Notes under the pieces: generated by a model | Told to the model about the DNA's origin: nothing | The model's input: the letters and a program-made list of their open reading frames with translations, nothing else | Databases searched by the model: none | Shown: piece by piece, positions 44,165 through 53,106 of the stretch | Layout: every line of letters starts with the position of its first letter | Numbering within the stretch: the stretch's first letter is position 1 | Assembly: GCA_045594795.1 (NCBI GenBank) | Contig: JAZNZF010000048.1 | Span: 1-63,364, forward strand | Length of the DNA stretch: 63,364 nucleotides | DNA from: UMGS1532 sp045594795 | GTDB lineage: Bacteria; Bacillota; Clostridia; Oscillospirales; Acutalibacteraceae | Direction of reading: 5' to 3' | Made by a program: the position numbers and the translations under genes

Positions 44165-44188
44165 TTGCCTTCTCCTTACGCTTGAAAA

Positions 44189-44965
44189 TTACATAATATA
44201 TATAGGTGTTATGGCAGTTGCTTTTTTTGTGGCTTTATCTACCTCTATAACGCAACCGTTAATCATAGCATCACCAGTTTGGTTTTGGAACTTTACGGGT
44301 AGCTTATCCTTCATTTTTGCGATTGCTATTTCAGGTTTTACGCCAAGCACCGAATCCCGAACACCCGTCATACCCAAATCGGTAACGTATGCGGTACCAA
44401 GGGGAAGTATTTGCATATCGTTTGTTTGTACGTGGGTGTGGGTGCCTACAAGCGCGGTAACGCGGGAGTCAAGATAAAAACCAAGCGCGCGCTTTTCACT
44501 TGTTGCTTCGGCGTGGAAATCTACTATTATTATGTTTGCGCCATCAGCTTTTGCTTTTTCTATAAGTGCGTCGCAACAAGCAAAAGGACAGTTCATACTT
44601 TCCATATACACAGTACCCAAAACGTTTATTACAGCAACCGACGTATATCCTAAATCCACCAAGCAGTAGCCCTTACCCGCAACGTCACTCGGTAGGTTTG
44701 CAGGTCTTAAAAGAAACGGATTTTCATCTAAATAGTTAAACACTTCACTGCGGCGGAGAGTGTGGTTACCACCCGTTATAACGTCGGCACCGCTTGTAAA
44801 AAGATGCTCGGCAGAGCCCTTGGTTATTCCGTTGCCCTCGGCTGAGTTTTCGCCGTTTACTATGGTTAAATCTATTTTATATTGCTTTTTTAACGAGCTT
44901 AAGCGATGGCGCAATATTTCGCAACCGCTTTCGCCTACTACATCGCCTATACAAAGTATGTTCAT
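44189..44965 (-). CDS. ymdB: YmdB-type calcineurin-like phosphodiesterase (TIGR00282)
   Basis: A 258-residue metallophosphoesterase; B. subtilis YmdB hydrolyses cyclic nucleotides and affects motility and biofilm choice. The N-terminal CIGDVVGESG, VNGENSAEGNGIT near 38, TGGNHTLRR near 64 and VGTHTHVQTNDMQ near 173 supply the metal ligands. The nearest AAGGA is rather far (13 bases) from the ATG. Directly upstream lies the 277-base inverted element at 45000-45276, which may have changed its regulation. Confidence 0.92.
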   Translation of the reverse strand: MNILCIGDVVGESGCEILRHRLSSLKKQYKIDLTIVNGENSAEGNGITKGSAEHLFTSGADVITGGNHTLRRSEVFNYLDENPFLLRPANLPSDVAGKGYCLVDLGYTSVAVINVLGTVYMESMNCPFACCDALIEKAKADGANIIIVDFHAEATSEKRALGFYLDSRVTALVGTHTHVQTNDMQILPLGTAYVTDLGMTGVRDSVLGVKPEIAIAKMKDKLPVKFQNQTGDAMINGCVIEVDKATKKATAITPIYIM

Positions 44966-44999
44966 TATTTTTTGTTTTTTCCTTTTTTGTTTATTTCTT

Positions 45000-45276
45000 T
45001 AGCCAAAGCATTCAAACTCGAATCAGATTTTGAAACAAGTATTTTTGGCTGTGACATCGTTAAAATACTCGTGAATCCGTTAGGATTCACTGTGTTTTTG
45101 CCTCGCACATCAAAAAATCCTTTATTTACAAAATTCTGCGACCTTAAAGGTGCATGATTTTTGTGTGGATTTTGGTGAAGACAAACACATAAGGCTAACG
45201 CCTATGTGTGCGAATGAGCCAAAAGACACCTGAAAGCAGCCCTTTAAGGCTGGTTCGGGTTTAAATGCTTTGGCTA
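45000..45276. repeat. MITE-like 277-base inverted element
   Basis: The two ends are terminal inverted repeats: TAGCCAAAGCATTCAAACTC at 45000 and, read on the other strand from 45276, TAGCCAAAGCATTTAAACCC, with similarity continuing through CGAA and CAG. Each half also holds a small hairpin (GTGAATCC/GGATTCAC; CACATAGG/CCTTATGTG) in matching order. Both ends begin with TA, as after insertion at a TA dinucleotide. The nth reading frame ends inside the right repeat. No transposase is encoded. Short open frames inside it start with LAKAF-like repeats and are not genes. Confidence 0.75.
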
Positions 45277-45890
45277 GGGCAAAAGCTTTCCATACAACAA
45301 CCGTCACATTTAGGGCTTTGCGCTTTACAGGTATCCCTTCCGTGAAGAACTATGCGGTGGCAGAAATCGTTAGACTCCTCGGGCGGTAAAATTGCCTTTA
45401 GCTGTAGCTCTACTTTTTTAGGGTCGGTTGTATCGGTAAGCCCAAGCCTACCTGAAATACGTATACAATGGGTATCGGCAACCACAGCGGGCAGTCCGTA
45501 AACATCACCGCAAATAAGGTTAGCCGTTTTTCTGCCAATACCTGGGAGCTTTATAAGTTCTTCTAAAGTTTTTGGCAACTCACCGCCGTATTGCTCGGTT
45601 AAGGTAGCGCCTAATTGCTTTAGGTCACGCGCCTTAGTTTTATAAAGACCACAGCTTTTAATAAGTTCCTCTATTTCACCTACCTCGGCTTTTGCAAAAT
45701 CGTAGGGTGTTGGTAGTTTTTCAAAAAGTGCGGGGGTTACAATGTTCACGCGTGCGTCGGTACATTGTGCCGAAAGTCTTGTTGCCACAAGCAACTGAAA
45801 AGGGGTGTTAGCATTTAGCGAACATTTTGCATCTGGGTATTTAACCTTTAATGCCTCTACCGCCGCTATTGCGCGTTGCTTTTTGGTCAT
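45261..45890 (-). CDS. nth: Endonuclease III
   Basis: Base excision repair glycosylase/AP lyase for oxidised pyrimidines. The helix-hairpin-helix LPGIGRKTANLI with the catalytic Lys is near residue 115, the catalytic Asp in VVADTHCIRI near 137, and the 4Fe-4S ligands follow the C-X6-C-X2-C-X5-C pattern in CKAQSPKCDGCCMESFC near 190-205. At 209 residues it is normal. The last residues SQSI and the stop codon come from the terminal repeat of the adjacent inverted element. Confidence 0.96.
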   Translation of the reverse strand: MTKKQRAIAAVEALKVKYPDAKCSLNANTPFQLLVATRLSAQCTDARVNIVTPALFEKLPTPYDFAKAEVGEIEELIKSCGLYKTKARDLKQLGATLTEQYGGELPKTLEELIKLPGIGRKTANLICGDVYGLPAVVADTHCIRISGRLGLTDTTDPKKVELQLKAILPPEESNDFCHRIVLHGRDTCKAQSPKCDGCCMESFCPSQSI

Positions 45891-45977
45891 ACAACTTATC
45901 CCCCTTTTTTTAAATTACATACCTACTTAATTATATAATACCATTAAGCTTGTTTTCTTGCAACAAAAAATTACCAC

Positions 45978-46025
45978 TTGATTTTTTTAAAAAGGGGTGT
46001 TATATTGTATAAAGAACATTTGTTC
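45978..46025 (+). promoter_or_regulatory. dinB promoter with LexA (SOS) box
   Basis: TTGATT (45978-45983), 17 bases, TATATT (46001-46006). The palindrome GAACATTTGTTC (46014-46025) immediately downstream fits the Gram-positive SOS box GAAC-N4-GTTC, so LexA repression at the start of transcription is expected. Confidence 0.8.
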
Positions 46026-46053
46026 TCGAACTGTTTCAAGGAGGATTGTTAGT

Positions 46054-47283
46054 GTGGCGCGTACTATTTTGCATTGCGACCTTAATAACTTTTACGCATC
46101 TGTTGCCTGTCACGACCACCCCGAGCTTCGCGGTAATGCGGTGGCTGTATGCGGTGACCCTGAGGCTCGGCACGGCATAGTGCTTGCTAAAAATATGGAA
46201 GCCAAGGCATACGGCGTAAAAACGGGAGAGCCTATATGGCAAGCGAAAGAAAAATGCCCCAACCTTATAACTGTACCGCCCGACTTTCCGCGTTACGATT
46301 ACTTTTCTAAAAAAGCGCGCGAAATATATATGCGGTACAGCGACTTGATAGAGCCGTTCGGACCTGACGAGGCTTGGATAGACGTTACGGGAAGTAGCCT
46401 TATTTTCGGTAGCGGCGGTGATATTGCAGAGGCTATTCGCCTTGCCACAAGACGCGAGCTTGGGCTTACAGTTTCTATAGGCGTAAGCTTTAATAAGGTT
46501 TTTGCAAAGCTTGGCAGTGACCTTAAAAAGCCCGACGCTATCTCATTTATAACACCCGATAATTTTAAAAAGGTAGTTTGGGATTTGCCCACCGACAGTA
46601 TGATCGGAGTTGGTCCTGCTACTGCAGAAAAGCTTAAAAGTATTGGCATTTACACCTTGGGACAGTTGGCAAGGGCTAAAGACGAACGTCTTAAAAAATT
46701 GCTTGGTAAGGTAGGACCCCAACTTAAAACTTATGCCGCAGGTGGTGACACCTCGCGCGTGGCACCGCAAAACTATACCCCTATTCCTAAAAGCATTGGC
46801 AGGTCAACCACCACCGCCGAGGACCTTAAAACCCTAAATGACGTTTGGAGTATTCTACTGTTGCTTTCCGAAAAGGTTGCCGAGGAGCTACGCCGACAAA
46901 ACCTTACGGCAAACGGAGTAGGACTTCACCTTAGAACAAACGAGCTTAAGGTAAACGAACTGCAAATGCCCCTACTAAGACCTTGCGCTTTGGGAATGGA
47001 TTTAGCAAAATCTGGCATAGAGCTTTTTTGCAAAGGCTACCAGTTTATAAGGCCTTTGCGCTCGCTTGGAATCAGAGCAATAAATTTAACACCTACCGAT
47101 TCTACTGCCGAACAGCTTTTTTTGTTCGACGATACGCGCAAACATTTGCGTCTTAAAAAAATTGAGCAACAAATGGATGAACTAAGGTGTCGCTTTGGTG
47201 ACGATGCAATTTGCCGCGGCAGATTGCTTTACAGAGGAATTACAAAGCAGGCAGAAAAGCCCTTCTCGATGATGTATAAATAA
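46054..47283 (+). CDS. dinB: DNA polymerase IV, Y-family translesion polymerase
   Basis: Error-prone polymerase for bypass of DNA damage. 409 residues from GTG 46054, which has AAGGAGG eight bases before it; the longer upstream frame would cover the SOS box. Palm motifs HCDLNNFYASV at the N-terminus and FGPDEAWIDVT near residue 95 (Asp-Glu) carry the metal ligands; GVGPATAEKLKSIGI near 180 is the helix-hairpin-helix. A C-terminal beta-clamp motif of the type QLFLF appears at EQLFLFDD. Controlled by LexA. Confidence 0.95.
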   Translation: MARTILHCDLNNFYASVACHDHPELRGNAVAVCGDPEARHGIVLAKNMEAKAYGVKTGEPIWQAKEKCPNLITVPPDFPRYDYFSKKAREIYMRYSDLIEPFGPDEAWIDVTGSSLIFGSGGDIAEAIRLATRRELGLTVSIGVSFNKVFAKLGSDLKKPDAISFITPDNFKKVVWDLPTDSMIGVGPATAEKLKSIGIYTLGQLARAKDERLKKLLGKVGPQLKTYAAGGDTSRVAPQNYTPIPKSIGRSTTTAEDLKTLNDVWSILLLLSEKVAEELRRQNLTANGVGLHLRTNELKVNELQMPLLRPCALGMDLAKSGIELFCKGYQFIRPLRSLGIRAINLTPTDSTAEQLFLFDDTRKHLRLKKIEQQMDELRCRFGDDAICRGRLLYRGITKQAEKPFSMMYK

Positions 47284-47315
47284 GCGCCGTACTAAAACGT
47301 ACGACGCTTGATTTT
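47283..47315. terminator. Terminator between dinB and the transglutaminase-like gene
   Basis: CGTAC-TAAAAC-GTACG with GCG/CGC flanks forms a short hairpin, followed by a T-rich tail on the plus strand; the two genes converge here. Confidence 0.6.
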
Positions 47316-49484
47316 TTATTTTTTTATTTTCACTTTTTTTACCGAGCTATATGAGGAATAAGCATTTACGCTACCCGATTTTTTATAGGTGCGCACCTTG
47401 AAATAATAGGTTTTGCCCTTCTTTAGCTTTTTAGCGGTATAGGTAAGTTTTGTGCCCGAATAAATCTTTTTGTATTTACCCTTTTTACCCGACTTCATAT
47501 AAACCTGATATCGCGTAGCACCGCTTACCTTTTTCCACTTAAGCTTTGCGGCTTTAGAGGAGGTGTTTTTGTAATAACTTATTTTTGGTGCAGAGGTTGC
47601 GGTTTTAGCAGTAAGCGTACTTGAGGCTACACTTGTGTATTTTTTACCGCTTACTGTTTTAAAGGCTACAACTTTATAGTAGTAGGTTTTGTTTTTAGAA
47701 AGCTTTTTGTTGGTATAGCTTACAGTAGAACGGGAATTAATAGTAGCTACGGTTTTGTAAGTTCCCTTTTTAGAGGTAGCGCGAAGCACCGTATAACCCG
47801 TTCCGCTTGGAGCTTTTGACCAACTTATAGTAATGCTTGAGGCGGTTGCCTTTTTAACCTTTAGCTTTTCTACTTTTTTAGGGCGTATATAAAAATACTT
47901 TGTGACACTTCCCGCAAAACTGCCTATGCCCGAAATTACAACCTTTGCCCTGCCTGTAGCTATGTTATTAGAAAACGCAAGTTTGTAATCGGTATTAAGC
48001 TTTAGCACCTTGCCACCATAGGTAATATTAGGTGACTGTGTAATTTTACCGCCCGTATAGGTTTTGTCAACAATATTTGAAATGCTCGCAACGTTAATAT
48101 CTATTATCTTTATAGGGCCATATTTGTCCAAAAGCACTTGGCCGGCAAAATAATAAGGTGAAGATGCTATGTCGCAATATGCAATATTATCATAAACCTT
48201 AAAGCCGTATATATCCTTACCGTTGTCTTTTTTTGGCGTGTGGATTTTTAAAACAGTATCTTTTTTTACATTATATTCGTAAACGGTATCACTTGTATTA
48301 TAATACAGATGCCCGTTATCTGCACTAAGACAGGCATAGTTTCCGCTATATCTCCACGAGTCCTCTACCGAGTGCAAATAGGTATCGTTTTTGCCATTGC
48401 CGCCCGCCCAACGCATTAGCTTTTCTTGGGCATTATTTATATAATAAATCTCGCCGTTAAGTAATGAAAATGCGGTTTCGGATTCTTGCCAAAAATAGTT
48501 GTCGTAGGTAGTGTCGTTAGGTGTGGTATCAAAATCGTTGGCTTTGTGGTTGCCCGCCGTTTTCATACCGTTAGTAGAACGTAAAAAGTATTTGTGAGAT
48601 ACGCGACCTGTTCGGTCTGTGCCTATATAATTTTCGCCATCACCTTCACCCTTGCTTTGAGGGTCGTCGAAGGTGACATCTACGTGGTAATATTTGCCGT
48701 TTAATTTAACTATATTCCACACGTGATTAAGGCTTTGGGACGAGCAAAGATAGTTTTCAATACCTAACTGATTTAACATATATTGATATGCTTTAGAATA
48801 TCCCTCGCAAACGGCGACACCCTTTACCAATGCGCCATACATAGTAAACGATTCGGGCGGAATATAGTCTTCTAAGACACTATATGGGTTGTTTGCTACA
48901 GCTTTTTGATAAAGCTCGTAGTTTTTAAAATCGTACTCGCAAAAAACTACGATGCGGTCGTGCAATATAAGTAGTTTTTCTAAATCACTAATACTGCTAT
49001 CCTTTAAATCCGCAATCATTTTGGCGGCAGCTTTCTTATAACCATCGTTATACTTCTTGTATGTGTTGGCATCGAAATAATAAGTGGGTATTATTCCTGT
49101 AACTTCTTCATACAAATCAATTTTTTGGTTATTATTTGTATCTTTACCCTTTATCCTTGCGCCGCTTATATGGTAAAGCTCGGGGTACTCGTCCTTACAT
49201 TCGGTTATTAATTCAAAAATTTCTTGGATATCCTGACCCTTAAAGCCATAATCAGAAACATCAATACTGTCGTTACTGCAAGCTACTGCCGCAGTGTAAA
49301 ACTGCTGTTTTAGATTTTGTAGGTTAGGAGTTGAAAGGTAGGTATTAACCCTATAGCTTACTTCCCTTTCTGATAAGGGTTTAATTTGGGCGTCGGTGGT
49401 GGCATATGCATTTATAGTAACACCGTTGGGGATACATCCGCAAAACAATATTAAGCATAAAAGAAACGATAAAAGCTTTTTCAT
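47316..49484 (-). CDS. Secreted transglutaminase-like protein with FN3 domains
   Basis: A 722-residue secreted protein. Signal sequence KLLSFLLCLILFCGCIPNG, with a possible lipobox before Cys16. A transglutaminase-like domain near residues 190-280 has Cys in VAVCEGYSKAY, His in LNHVWNIV and Asp in HVDVTFDDP. A region resembling bacterial Big/MBG repeats follows near 460-530, then two fibronectin type III-like domains and a lysine-rich end (KKGKTYYFKVRTYKKSG). ATG 49484 has AAAGGGG upstream. It may crosslink or cleave wall or extracellular proteins; substrate unknown. Confidence 0.88.
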   Translation of the reverse strand: MKKLLSFLLCLILFCGCIPNGVTINAYATTDAQIKPLSEREVSYRVNTYLSTPNLQNLKQQFYTAAVACSNDSIDVSDYGFKGQDIQEIFELITECKDEYPELYHISGARIKGKDTNNNQKIDLYEEVTGIIPTYYFDANTYKKYNDGYKKAAAKMIADLKDSSISDLEKLLILHDRIVVFCEYDFKNYELYQKAVANNPYSVLEDYIPPESFTMYGALVKGVAVCEGYSKAYQYMLNQLGIENYLCSSQSLNHVWNIVKLNGKYYHVDVTFDDPQSKGEGDGENYIGTDRTGRVSHKYFLRSTNGMKTAGNHKANDFDTTPNDTTYDNYFWQESETAFSLLNGEIYYINNAQEKLMRWAGGNGKNDTYLHSVEDSWRYSGNYACLSADNGHLYYNTSDTVYEYNVKKDTVLKIHTPKKDNGKDIYGFKVYDNIAYCDIASSPYYFAGQVLLDKYGPIKIIDINVASISNIVDKTYTGGKITQSPNITYGGKVLKLNTDYKLAFSNNIATGRAKVVISGIGSFAGSVTKYFYIRPKKVEKLKVKKATASSITISWSKAPSGTGYTVLRATSKKGTYKTVATINSRSTVSYTNKKLSKNKTYYYKVVAFKTVSGKKYTSVASSTLTAKTATSAPKISYYKNTSSKAAKLKWKKVSGATRYQVYMKSGKKGKYKKIYSGTKLTYTAKKLKKGKTYYFKVRTYKKSGSVNAYSSYSSVKKVKIKK

Positions 49485-49575
49485 TATAATCCCCTTTCTT
49501 AGCGTTAATAAATCTACAACCATCTAACATTATTTTAACACTAATATCAGCATTTAGCAAGTGAAATTTATCTGC

Positions 49576-49604
49576 TTGAAAGCACACATAAACTGTGTTA
49601 TACT
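49576..49604 (+). promoter_or_regulatory. Promoter of the GH78-like gene with spacer palindrome
   Basis: TTGAAA (49576-49581), 17 bases, TATACT (49599-49604). The spacer holds ACACA-TAAAC-TGTGT, an inverted repeat that could be an operator. Confidence 0.6.
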
Positions 49605-49633
49605 TATTTTATTATAGTATCTTTAAAAGGTAG

Positions 49634-51286
49634 GTGAGCAGCATTAAATCGCAAATTATAAATTTTTTGGTAAACGGCGCAAAAGAGCCTATAGGTTTAT
49701 CCTGTGCAAACCCCACTTTTTCCTTTGGGTTCGAAACCCAAAAATCCCATATTTATATGCAAAGCTATCGCATACTAGTAACCGAAAAGCTTAGCGGCGC
49801 GCTTATGTGGGATAGCGGCGAGGTTCCCACAAAAACAAGCCTTGATATTCTCTATGGCGGTAGTCCGCTTTTGGATAATACCGACTATAAGGTTTTGCTT
49901 TCTGCCACTATTGGTGATGAGGTGCTGCAAAAAAACACCCACTTTCGCACGGGATACATAGATAAGCCTATACCCGTAAGCCCTAAAATTTCGGCAAGCA
50001 AAAAAATTGTGTCCCCACTACTGCGCCACACCTTTTTTACGGGTAGCGTTGTAGATTCGGCTACCCTATATGTAAGCTGTAACGGGCTTTTTAAGGCTTT
50101 TATAAACGACATTGCGGTTACTCCGCGCTTTTTAATTGGCACAAAGGGTGTTGCTTTAGCTTTTGACGTTTCGGCGCTTCTTACAAGCAACAATAACACC
50201 TTAGGGCTATGGCTTATGCGCGACCCTGCCGATTATAAATCGCAAACACCTTACGTACAATGCGCTTTGCACTTTACTTCGGTAGAAAATGAGAAATTCT
50301 CGGTTGACCTTAGCAGTGACTGGTTTTATAAACAAAGCCCCGTTTCTGTTAGCGAGGGCGGTGAGGTATACGATAACCGCATTAGCATACACAAATGGTG
50401 CGACAGTTATATCTCTACTGCTGATTGGACGCCATGTGTTATAAGCGAGGGTGATAATGTTTTTGGTGCCCAGGTAAGAACTCCCCAGGCGCTAAGTATT
50501 AGAAAAAGCTACCGCACAAAAACGGTTGAGGACGACCTTACTATTTACGATTTTGGTGCTATTACCGCCGGCAGAATAAAAGTAAAAATTATGGGTGAGC
50601 CAGGCGCCAAGCTTATTATCAAATACGCAAAAACCGAAGACGCATTAAACTACACCACCCAAGAGGATATATACATAATTAAAGGCCACGAAATTGAGGT
50701 TTACGAGCCCCTGTTTTCTACACATATGTTCCGCTATGCCAAGCTTTATATTGATGGTGTAGCACAGCTTATTTTAGCAGAGGCAGTAACGCTTGGCACT
50801 AATACAAACACCCCTACGTATTTTAACTGCAACTGCATTTCGCAATATAAAAACTATGTAACTGCCCTTAAGAAAAAAGCCGACTACACCGCTATTCCCA
50901 AAGAATACCGCACCTTAGAGGGTATAATTTTAAGCAATTCAAAACAGCTTTTAGAGTGTCAGCTTTTAGGATTAGAGCAACTGCGAATAAAATCGCTTTC
51001 TAACGAAATTTTAGCGCCTGCCTACTTTAAGCTTGCAGGTGTAAATATAAATCCACAAAAATTAACTGTATCGGCTAACACTACTCTACCTCCTGATGCC
51101 CAAAGCCTATCCTATGAATACCACGGCATTTTCGGTAAAGTGTGTGTATATTTAAGAAAAATTGCAGGGACCATTAATTCCGACTACGTTATTCCGCCCT
51201 CGTTTACGGCAGATATAACACTGCCTAACGGCAAAAATATTAAATTAGAAAACGGCAAATATATGTCCGAAGAGCTACCAAAATAA
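49634..51286 (+). CDS. GH78-like protein lacking the catalytic barrel
   Basis: A 550-residue protein. The N-terminal half matches the alpha-L-rhamnosidase beta domains: PIGLSCANPTFSF, SYRILVTEKLSG, WDSGEV and, near residue 145-170, LYVSCNGLFKAFINDIAV. The C-terminal part (GKVCVYLRKIAGTI, IPPSFTADITLPNGK) looks like the closing rhamnosidase C domain. Between them only about 110 residues remain, where a full enzyme of ~900 has the (alpha/alpha)6 catalytic barrel. The frame is intact. Start GTG 49634. Likely a binding protein or decayed enzyme; cytoplasmic, with no signal peptide. Confidence 0.8.
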   Translation: MSSIKSQIINFLVNGAKEPIGLSCANPTFSFGFETQKSHIYMQSYRILVTEKLSGALMWDSGEVPTKTSLDILYGGSPLLDNTDYKVLLSATIGDEVLQKNTHFRTGYIDKPIPVSPKISASKKIVSPLLRHTFFTGSVVDSATLYVSCNGLFKAFINDIAVTPRFLIGTKGVALAFDVSALLTSNNNTLGLWLMRDPADYKSQTPYVQCALHFTSVENEKFSVDLSSDWFYKQSPVSVSEGGEVYDNRISIHKWCDSYISTADWTPCVISEGDNVFGAQVRTPQALSIRKSYRTKTVEDDLTIYDFGAITAGRIKVKIMGEPGAKLIIKYAKTEDALNYTTQEDIYIIKGHEIEVYEPLFSTHMFRYAKLYIDGVAQLILAEAVTLGTNTNTPTYFNCNCISQYKNYVTALKKKADYTAIPKEYRTLEGIILSNSKQLLECQLLGLEQLRIKSLSNEILAPAYFKLAGVNINPQKLTVSANTTLPPDAQSLSYEYHGIFGKVCVYLRKIAGTINSDYVIPPSFTADITLPNGKNIKLENGKYMSEELPK

Positions 51287-51298
51287 AATACTGCTTTT

Positions 51299-51337
51299 AA
51301 GCCCTTGGCAGAGAAATCTCTGCCAAGGGCTTTTTTT
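51299..51337 (+). terminator. Terminator after the GH78-like gene
   Basis: AAGCCCTTGGCAGAG (51299-51313) pairs with CTCTGCCAAGGGCTT (51318-51332), followed by a run of T. Confidence 0.9.
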
Positions 51338-51345
51338 ATCTATTA

Positions 51346-51486
51346 CTACATATAATCGCCATAATCGTAGCCATAATCGTAAATGTTTTCGTCGTCTATA
51401 TCTTCGTCTTGTTCGTAAAGTCCGTTTACGGTATCGAACAATTCGGGAATCTCGTAATCGTCATATTCGTGGCTTTGGTCTATCAT
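51346..51486 (-). CDS. Small acidic hypothetical protein (46 residues)
   Basis: A short frame on the minus strand begins MIDQSHEYDDYEIPEL and ends YDYGYDYGDYM, with many Asp, Glu and Tyr residues. A strong GGAGGTG site lies six bases before ATG 51486, which argues that it is translated. It sits between the GH78-like gene and the germination operon. I recognise no family. The Tyr/Asp-rich composition resembles small spore-associated proteins, but that is a guess. Confidence 0.6.
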   Translation of the reverse strand: MIDQSHEYDDYEIPELFDTVNGLYEQDEDIDDENIYDYGYDYGDYM

Positions 51487-51621
51487 TTTTTCACCTCCAA
51501 AATTTAATCCCTACTATTATAATATTTATAAATACAGCGTTCATATTCATTTTCCTAATTGGCATTTGTTGGTGCATAAAAATAAGCGCTTTGAAAATAA
51601 TAAGCATTGGTGATTAAAAAA

Positions 51622-53106
51622 ATGGATATTTTGAAATACCAAGGCAAAACGCTTGATAAAAGCATAGACAAAAATCTTTTGCTTTTTAAGGAAATATTTA
51701 AAAACGACGACATATTTAGGATAAGGGAAATTGAAACACCCCTTTTTAATAAGCTTAAGTGTGCGCTTTTGTTTTTCGACGGAATGGTAAATACAACCAC
51801 TATTAACGAATCGGTTATAAAGCCCTTGCTTTTAGCAGACGCATCTAAAGGCGCCGACCCTTGCGAATATATAAAAAGCTCGGTGCTTTTTGCTAACGAG
51901 GTACAAAGCACAAAATGTGTTTCCGATATACTGCGCGGTATTTTATACGGTGACTCGGCTTTAATTATAGACGGCTGTGATACCGCCATAATAATTAATA
52001 CTAAGGGTTGGCGAACAAGAGGGGTAAGCGAGCCGAGTGACGAAAGAGTGCTACAAGGTCCGCGAGAAGGCTTCGACGAGGCGGTTATGCTTAATGCCGC
52101 AATGCTTCGCAGGAAGCTACCCACACCCGACCTTAAGATAGAGCTTATAAACAAGGGCAGAAAAACCGATACCAAAATGTTTTTGTGCTACCTTAGTTCT
52201 GTTGCTGATAAAAGCACCGTTAAAGAAATTAAACGCAAGATTTCTAAAATTGATATAGATGGTATTTTAGATAGTAACTATATTAACGAGCAAATTAAAA
52301 GCCATCCCTTTTCCCTATTTAAAACCTGTGGCACAACCGAGCGCCCCGACGTTGTTGCAGCACGGCTTTTAGAGGGTAGAATTGCATTAATTGTAGACGG
52401 CACACCCGTTGTGCTTACTATGCCGTATCTGTTTTCCGAAAGCTTTCAGTCCGACGACGATTATTACCTTAACTTCTGGTTTGCCGCTATCGGAAGACTG
52501 CTTCGTTATATAAGCTTTTTTCTCGCCATAAGTGTGCCTGCAATATATTTGGCGCTTTGCGTTTACCACCCGTATTTGCTACCTACATCCCTTGCAACCT
52601 CTATAGCCGCGGCGCGAGGCGGTGTACCCTTCCCCTCTTATATAGAATGCTTTTTGCTGATTTTTGTTTTCGAAATTCTGCGTGAAACGGGAATAAGAAT
52701 GCAACAAAGCATGGGGCACGCGCTAAGTATAGTAGGTGGTCTTGTAGTGGGGCAAGCGGCAGTAGAAGCAGGTATAGTAAGCGCGCCTATGCTTATTATA
52801 GTGGCGCTTAGCGGTATTTGTGGACTAATGATTCCGCGCTTAAAAGGTCTGGTTTTTTGGGGGCGAGTTACGCTACTGCTTTTATCAACAATATTCGGCT
52901 TGTTTGGGTATTTTTGTGGCATACTTCTGCTTTTTGTTCGCATACTCTCACTTGATTCTTTTGGGGTGGATTACACACTCTCGCTTTCTTCCTTTAGCGG
53001 ACAGAGCCTTAAGGACACCCTCTTTCGAGCACCGTGGTGGAAAATGATAAAAAGGCCACCCATAAGCCACCAAAATCCTGTACGGCAGCAAAGGAGTGAC
53101 CAATGA
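51622..53106 (+). CDS. Spore germination protein, GerA/GerKA family
   Basis: Large subunit of a nutrient germinant receptor in the spore inner membrane. 494 residues from ATG 51622 (GGTGAT upstream). The soluble N-terminal half has GDSALIIDGCDTAIIINTKGW near residue 118 and ERPDVVAARLLEGRIALIVDG near 245; from about 290 there are hydrophobic helices with the family block CVYHPYLLPTSL near 322. Its stop overlaps the gerC start by four bases. A sporulation-specific promoter is expected; I saw only weak sigma-G-like sequence upstream. Confidence 0.94.
   Translation: MDILKYQGKTLDKSIDKNLLLFKEIFKNDDIFRIREIETPLFNKLKCALLFFDGMVNTTTINESVIKPLLLADASKGADPCEYIKSSVLFANEVQSTKCVSDILRGILYGDSALIIDGCDTAIIINTKGWRTRGVSEPSDERVLQGPREGFDEAVMLNAAMLRRKLPTPDLKIELINKGRKTDTKMFLCYLSSVADKSTVKEIKRKISKIDIDGILDSNYINEQIKSHPFSLFKTCGTTERPDVVAARLLEGRIALIVDGTPVVLTMPYLFSESFQSDDDYYLNFWFAAIGRLLRYISFFLAISVPAIYLALCVYHPYLLPTSLATSIAAARGGVPFPSYIECFLLIFVFEILRETGIRMQQSMGHALSIVGGLVVGQAAVEAGIVSAPMLIIVALSGICGLMIPRLKGLVFWGRVTLLLLSTIFGLFGYFCGILLLFVRILSLDSFGVDYTLSLSSFSGQSLKDTLFRAPWWKMIKRPPISHQNPVRQQRSDQ

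Noticed and set aside
44906..45307. Short frames with LAKAF-like N-terminal regions on both strands
   Set aside because: They are translations of the inverted repeat element and have no domain or ribosome binding site of their own.
51540..51620. Sigma-G promoter for the ger operon
   Set aside because: GCATA and an AT-rich -10-like segment occur at roughly correct spacing, but the -10 lacks the CAT pattern; too weak to list.
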